A DNA stretch of 9,590 bases from Eubacteriales bacterium. Its GTDB lineage: Bacteria; Bacillota; Clostridia; JAQUNY01. The notes under the pieces are model-generated. The model made no database searches and was not told the origin of the DNA. It saw only the letters and a program-made list of their open reading frames with translations. Positions 6,473 to 9,590 of this stretch are shown one piece after another; the first letter of the stretch is position 1; every line of letters starts with the position of its first letter. The stretch lies in assembly GCA_028717405.1 (NCBI GenBank), contig JAQUNY010000051.1, positions 1-9,590 of the forward strand. The letters are read 5' to 3'. The position numbers were made by a program, and so were the translations under genes.

Positions 6473-7480
6473 ATGCGACATACTGTGAAAACTACATTAA
6501 CACCAGAAAAATTTAAGAAATATGCAAAGAAGCTGGGAGCGGATCTTGTCGGCATAGCTTCAATGGACCGCTTTGAGGGAGCCCCGAAGGGTCAGGACCC
6601 GCGCTATATCTTTCCTGAGGCGAAAAGCTGTATAGTACTGGCTTTCCGCATACCCCGCGGATACCTGCGCGGCATAGAAGAGGGTACGTATTTCTCTGCC
6701 TATACCTCAATGGGATATGCCGGGATAAACGAAATATACGGTCCAATTGTGATTCGTGAACTTTGCTGTTATCTGGAAGATCAGGGTTATGAGGCAGTAC
6801 CTCTCCCCAATATATACCTCCGCCCGTCAGTGAGCTGGGGCAGGAAGGCGGATGACCCTCCCGTAAGCGTTCCGGTCGCGGAAGGCCTGCCGAATCCGGA
6901 TGTAATGATAGATATGAGGGTGGCAGCTTATGCTGCAGGCCTTGGCGAATATGGTTACAGCAAAGTTTTTCTCACTCCTGAATTCGGTCCTCTACAGCGC
7001 TTCGCAGCCCTTTTGACCGAGTGCGAGTTTGAGCCGGACCCGATTTTTGAAGGTAAAATTTGCGACAAGTGCATGCTTTGCGTCAAAGGATGTACCGGCC
7101 AGGCCATCTCAGCCACTGAAACAGATAAAATCGTCATAGCCGGCCATGTTTGCGAATACGCAAAAATAGACCTGCATAAGTGCGGTCTTGGATATCGCGG
7201 CGGAAACGAAAATTACAACCCTTTCCTGATGACAGGGATGCGCATGCAGGACGGTCCTCCTGAAAAGACGGTAGGGATCCCTCTCTATATGCGCCATAAT
7301 TCAGCCTTAGAAGGTGCCCGCGGTTGTATGCGGGAATGCTATATACATCTTGAAAAGACGGGACGGCTGAAGAAAAAATTTGCCACACCTTTTAGAAAAC
7401 GCAAGCCCTGGATAATAGACAGGTTAAAATACAACAAGGACTACGTGGTGGGCAAAAGGCCTGAGAAAACGCTGTTCTGA
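6473..7480 (+). CDS. QueG-like (epoxyqueuosine reductase-like) iron-sulfur protein
   Basis: Seen: 335 residues if started at the ATG at 6473. A GTG four codons later (6485) has AAGGA about 11 bases upstream and may be the real start; the ATG itself has no visible Shine-Dalgarno site. The N-terminal half carries QueG/reductive-dehalogenase-type landmarks: LGADLVGIASM (21-31), PEAKSCIVLAF (48-58) and AAGLGEYGYSKVFLTPEFG (154-172). A ferredoxin-type motif CDKCMLCVKGC (197-207) follows, then CTGQAI where CPTxAI is usual. Further cysteines at 227, 237, 285 and 289 could hold a second cluster. Known: QueG is a cobalamin and Fe-S enzyme of tRNA queuosine synthesis, but many anaerobes hold shorter relatives of unknown function. 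This one has no C-terminal HEAT repeats, and no queuosine gene is nearby, so I call it a QueG-like redox protein. A related gene converges on this region at the right edge. Confidence 0.85.
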   Translation: MRHTVKTTLTPEKFKKYAKKLGADLVGIASMDRFEGAPKGQDPRYIFPEAKSCIVLAFRIPRGYLRGIEEGTYFSAYTSMGYAGINEIYGPIVIRELCCYLEDQGYEAVPLPNIYLRPSVSWGRKADDPPVSVPVAEGLPNPDVMIDMRVAAYAAGLGEYGYSKVFLTPEFGPLQRFAALLTECEFEPDPIFEGKICDKCMLCVKGCTGQAISATETDKIVIAGHVCEYAKIDLHKCGLGYRGGNENYNPFLMTGMRMQDGPPEKTVGIPLYMRHNSALEGARGCMRECYIHLEKTGRLKKKFATPFRKRKPWIIDRLKYNKDYVVGKRPEKTLF

Positions 7481-7531
7481 GGTTTCTGTGTGCAATCACA
7501 GTGCTTGCAATGTTTGCTCACCCCTTCTCGG

Positions 7532-7560
7532 TTGTCGCCCCGAATCGATTGGTATATAAT
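7532..7560 (+). promoter_or_regulatory. Sigma-A-type promoter upstream of the U32-like gene
   Basis: TTGTCG (7532-7537) and a perfect TATAAT (7555-7560) are separated by exactly 17 bases. Transcription would begin near 7567, giving a leader of about 140 bases before the U32-like start at 7708. The start point falls inside the hairpin at 7561-7588, so the two elements overlap. This implies that the U32-like gene can be expressed independently of the upstream QueG-like gene. Confidence 0.5.
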
Positions 7561-7597
7561 GTGCTTGAAGGCCGGTGCCTTCAGGCACGTTTTACTT
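7561..7597 (+). terminator. Probable intrinsic terminator after the QueG-like gene
   Basis: GTGCTTGAAGGC and GCCTTCAGGCAC form a 12-pair stem with one G-U pair around a CGGT loop (7561-7588), followed by the T-rich stretch GTTTTACTTTAT. It lies about 80 bases after the QueG-like stop and fits a Rho-independent terminator for that gene. Because it directly follows a good promoter, part of the stem could also form the 5' end of the next transcript. Confidence 0.65.
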
Positions 7598-7707
7598 TAT
7601 AATATAAAGTCCTGTGCCTTGTTTTTCTGGCCTGTTACAGAAACATGCTTGAGACTGGCCAAAGCAATAGATAAATGATTGAGTTTTGAAAGGCAGCAGA
7701 AGCAATT

Positions 7708-8751
7708 ATGAAATATGCAATAGGTTACCAGCTCCCGGATGAATATGACTCCCTGACCGAAATAGCCCAGGATTATAAAGAGCACATCGCTGAGATCTAC
7801 TTTGCCCTTCCCGGCGAGGCAAGCGGTCGTTCGGTCCTCGGTGCGACCGAAGGCCTTGAAATGTCAGAGGCTGTAAAAATTTTTGAAAAAGAGATCAAAG
7901 ATATAAAAAATATGGGCATAAACCTGACTCTTCTGATGAATGCCAACTGCTATGGTGCGGAATCGGTTTCCGTCGCTTTCCGGAAGAAGACCCAGGATAC
8001 CATCGGACGTATGATTTCGGAATTTGGGCTTGACAGCGTCACAACAACTTCTCCGTTTGTCGCCATGTCAATTAAAGAAAAGTTTCCGTCAATGGAAATC
8101 CGCGCTTCCGTAAATATGCGTGTGGGAACAGTAAAAGGCATGGACTATCTTGCGGATTATTTCGACGGATACTATATGCAGCGTGAATACAACAGGGATT
8201 TCAACAGGCTCCGCCAACTCCACAAATGGTGCGGGGATCATGGCAAAACACTTCACATCCTTGTCAACAGCGGCTGTCTGAATTTCTGCTCATATCAGTC
8301 TTATCACGACAATCTGGTTGCCCACGAAAGCGAAATTGTTGCAAATGAAAATGTGAAGATGAAATATCCCGCACCATGCTGGGATTTTATGAGTAAGCAG
8401 AAGGATTGCACTCTTTTCCTGCAGGGTTCCTGGATACGCCCTGAGGACATGAAGAATTATGAGCCTTATTTTAAGGTGGCAAAGCTTGCGACCAGGATGC
8501 ACGCCAATGCGCGGCAGGTCATTTCAGCCTATGTGCGGGGCAGGTTCAGAGGCAACATGTTTGACCTCACTGAACCCGGTTATTCCTCTCTTTTTCGAAA
8601 TAACATCATTGACAATACACTATTCCCCGATGACTGGTTCGTAAGGACATCATCGTGTTCAAAGAACTGCCATGAATGTGATTATTGTGCCTCAGTTGCA
8701 GAAAAAGTCTTCGTAGACCTTTCTGATTTAAAGAGGATGTACACGCAATAA
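7708..8751 (+). CDS. U32 peptidase-like iron-sulfur protein
   Basis: Seen: 347 residues from an ATG; only a weak AAAGG lies about 14 bases upstream. The opening KYAIGYQLP, then YKEHIAEIYFALPG (23-36), NLTLLMNANCYG (72-83) and the strand pattern of a TIM barrel resemble the COG0826/U32 family. The typical cysteine patch is present as SGCLNFCSYQSYHDN (Cys190, Cys194) with Cys224 and Cys234. A second group, CSKNCHECDYC (Cys317, 321, 324, 327), sits at the C-terminus. Known: despite the peptidase label, characterised U32 members such as UbiU/UbiV and TrhP act in hydroxylation or RNA modification, and UbiU/UbiV hold a 4Fe-4S cluster through four cysteines. Inferred: a Fe-S enzyme or radical-independent oxygenation/redox factor working with the QueG-like proteins on either side. 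Substrate unknown; protease activity is not supported by anything visible. Confidence 0.8.
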   Translation: MKYAIGYQLPDEYDSLTEIAQDYKEHIAEIYFALPGEASGRSVLGATEGLEMSEAVKIFEKEIKDIKNMGINLTLLMNANCYGAESVSVAFRKKTQDTIGRMISEFGLDSVTTTSPFVAMSIKEKFPSMEIRASVNMRVGTVKGMDYLADYFDGYYMQREYNRDFNRLRQLHKWCGDHGKTLHILVNSGCLNFCSYQSYHDNLVAHESEIVANENVKMKYPAPCWDFMSKQKDCTLFLQGSWIRPEDMKNYEPYFKVAKLATRMHANARQVISAYVRGRFRGNMFDLTEPGYSSLFRNNIIDNTLFPDDWFVRTSSCSKNCHECDYCASVAEKVFVDLSDLKRMYTQ

Positions 8752-8906
8752 TATGGCAGCGCGCCTCCCGGGGCGGGCACATAGGTCCGTGAATCCGACA
8801 ACTGCCGCTATACGAAAAGCTGCCCCCAGCTTCGAATCCCTGATAGCCCTTTGTATCGCTGTACCAGGTTTATAATCCTTTATCAATATATTCTGAACCC
8901 TGTGCG

Positions 8907-8935
8907 TCAGATGCAGTTATTCTGAGTCCGTTTTT
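8907..8935 (+). terminator. Weak hairpin with T-run in the convergent gap
   Basis: TCAGA (8907-8911) and TCTGA (8921-8925) can pair around a nine-base loop. TTTTT follows at 8931-8935 after a five-base spacer. It is positioned to end the U32-like transcript before it runs into the opposing gene, but the stem is only five pairs and a second TCTGA at 8892-8896 competes for it. The remainder of the 182-base gap shows no gene on either strand. Confidence 0.25.
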
Positions 8936-9590
8936 AATTGCCATGACTGTTGCTGCCCCGCCCGCCGGCCGGGCAATAGATAAAGCACGGTTCCATGGCC
9001 AGCATATAGTCCTTCTGAAGCTCGTCCATGTGAGTCAGGGCTTCCGCCAGGTTTTCGGCGGTGACCTCCTCCGGCGGCTTTATGTCTGTTTGCGAACCAT
9101 TGTATTTTGGCCCTTCGTCTCCCGTCAGGCAATATTTCTTCGCCCAGTCGCACTTATTGAGCAACAGCTTGCCGCAGCTGAATTCCCGGCCTTCAAGTAT
9201 TATCTTTTCCTTTCTTTCCGGTGTGATGGCATTGGCCGGACACGCTGCCACGCACTTTTTGCAGTGAAGGCACACAGGAGCGCCCTCATACAGCGGGTCG
9301 GAGTCGAAAGGAGCATCGGTGACAATACTTATCAGCAGCTGGCGCACCCCGTACTGCGGCGTCAGCAGCATGCCATGGTGGCCGTGTTCGCCCAGGCCTG
9401 CCGCCACTCCGGCATAGCGCGACGAGAAAAGGTCCTCCCTGTACTCCCTGATGGGGTAGGTAAACATCGACGCCGTCCCGAAAAGGTCTATTACCGAAGC
9501 AGCCCTGTAGCCTCTCAGCCTCAGGTGTTCTGTTATCTTATGTGCGTATTCGCTCAGCAGGTCCCTCAGATACGATTTGTGCACGACATA
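8934..9590 (-). CDS. QueG-like iron-sulfur protein, second copy, 5' end cut by window
   Basis: Seen: 218 codons plus stop on the minus strand. The frame remains open through the right edge, and the first possible internal start is a GTG near 9584 with no reason to prefer it, so the N-terminus lies outside. Landmarks, numbered from that GTG: YAGVAAGLGEHGHHGMLLTP (57-76), a complete ferredoxin motif CLHCKKCVAACP (105-116) followed by ANAI, then cysteines 137, 145, 152, 200 and 204. The last two lie in EPCFIYCPAGG near the C-terminus. Order and spacing match the QueG-like protein at 6473-7480, so the two are paralogues, though clearly diverged. This copy keeps the proline after the fourth cysteine. 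The chain ends soon after the last cysteine pair, with no room for HEAT repeats. It converges on the U32-like gene. Function is inferred only as Fe-S, possibly corrinoid-linked, redox chemistry. Confidence 0.85.
   Translation of the reverse strand, partial: YVVHKSYLRDLLSEYAHKITEHLRLRGYRAASVIDLFGTASMFTYPIREYREDLFSSRYAGVAAGLGEHGHHGMLLTPQYGVRQLLISIVTDAPFDSDPLYEGAPVCLHCKKCVAACPANAITPERKEKIILEGREFSCGKLLLNKCDWAKKYCLTGDEGPKYNGSQTDIKPPEEVTAENLAEALTHMDELQKDYMLAMEPCFIYCPAGGRGSNSHGN

Noticed and set aside
7490..7678. A 62-codon + strand frame between the QueG-like and U32-like genes
   Set aside because: It runs through the promoter and terminator hairpin, has no ribosome binding site, and its translation shows no domain or signal features.
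7708..8751. Annotation of the U32-like protein as a collagenase or secreted protease
   Set aside because: There is no signal peptide or catalytic motif, and the cysteine clusters point to an intracellular Fe-S protein.
8831..8840. TTCGAATCCC, like a tRNA T-loop
   Set aside because: No acceptor, D-arm or anticodon arm can be folded around it on either strand.
8728..8916. A minus-strand stretch of about 63 open codons in the convergent gap, with protein-like texture
   Set aside because: No start codon with a ribosome binding site, no recognisable motif, and it overlaps the end of the U32-like gene. It could be a decayed remnant but cannot be supported.

Overview
The window looks like chromosome from an anaerobic, low-to-moderate GC Gram-positive bacterium, most likely a member of Clostridia. 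This rests on strong purine-rich ribosome binding sites, TTG and GTG starts, a lipobox-type solute-binding protein, MalF/MalG-type permeases with no dedicated ATPase, and oxygen-sensitive-looking Fe-S proteins of kinds common in clostridial genomes. The genus cannot be told from the sequence alone.

Left part (about 70-6255, + strand, visibly AT-rich): a tightly packed seven-gene cluster. It opens with a small secreted peptide, rich in cysteine and aromatic residues, that starts at a TTG. A near-perfect palindromic hairpin separates it from a large lipoprotein that joins a propeller-like N-terminal half to an ABC solute-binding domain. Five membrane proteins follow with overlapping or almost touching frames: a single-span protein with a His/Glu-rich tail, a tiny single-span protein carrying only the C-terminal domain of an efflux membrane-fusion protein, a four-span protein with the topology of FtsX/MacB permeases, and a MalF-type and a MalG-type sugar permease. 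No ATPase is encoded. Importer-type parts (binding protein, MalF, MalG) and exporter-type parts (adaptor domain, FtsX-like protein) are therefore translationally linked and sit behind a secreted peptide gene. I regard this mixed cassette as the most interesting thing in the window; its function is unknown.

Right part (about 6473-9590, visibly richer in G+C): an Fe-S enzyme cluster. A QueG-like (epoxyqueuosine reductase-like) iron-sulfur protein is followed by a hairpin and promoter region, then a U32-peptidase-like protein with two cysteine clusters. A second QueG-like protein lies on the opposite strand, converging on the U32-like gene and running off the right edge. The two QueG-like proteins are paralogues with matching cysteine layout; neither shows the C-terminal HEAT-repeat region of true QueG, so a role in queuosine synthesis is doubtful.

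The two parts meet in a 217-base intergenic region (6256-6472) with an inverted repeat just after the transporter operon and an extended -10 promoter candidate for the first QueG-like gene. No RNA genes, CRISPR arrays, insertion sequences or integrase genes were seen.
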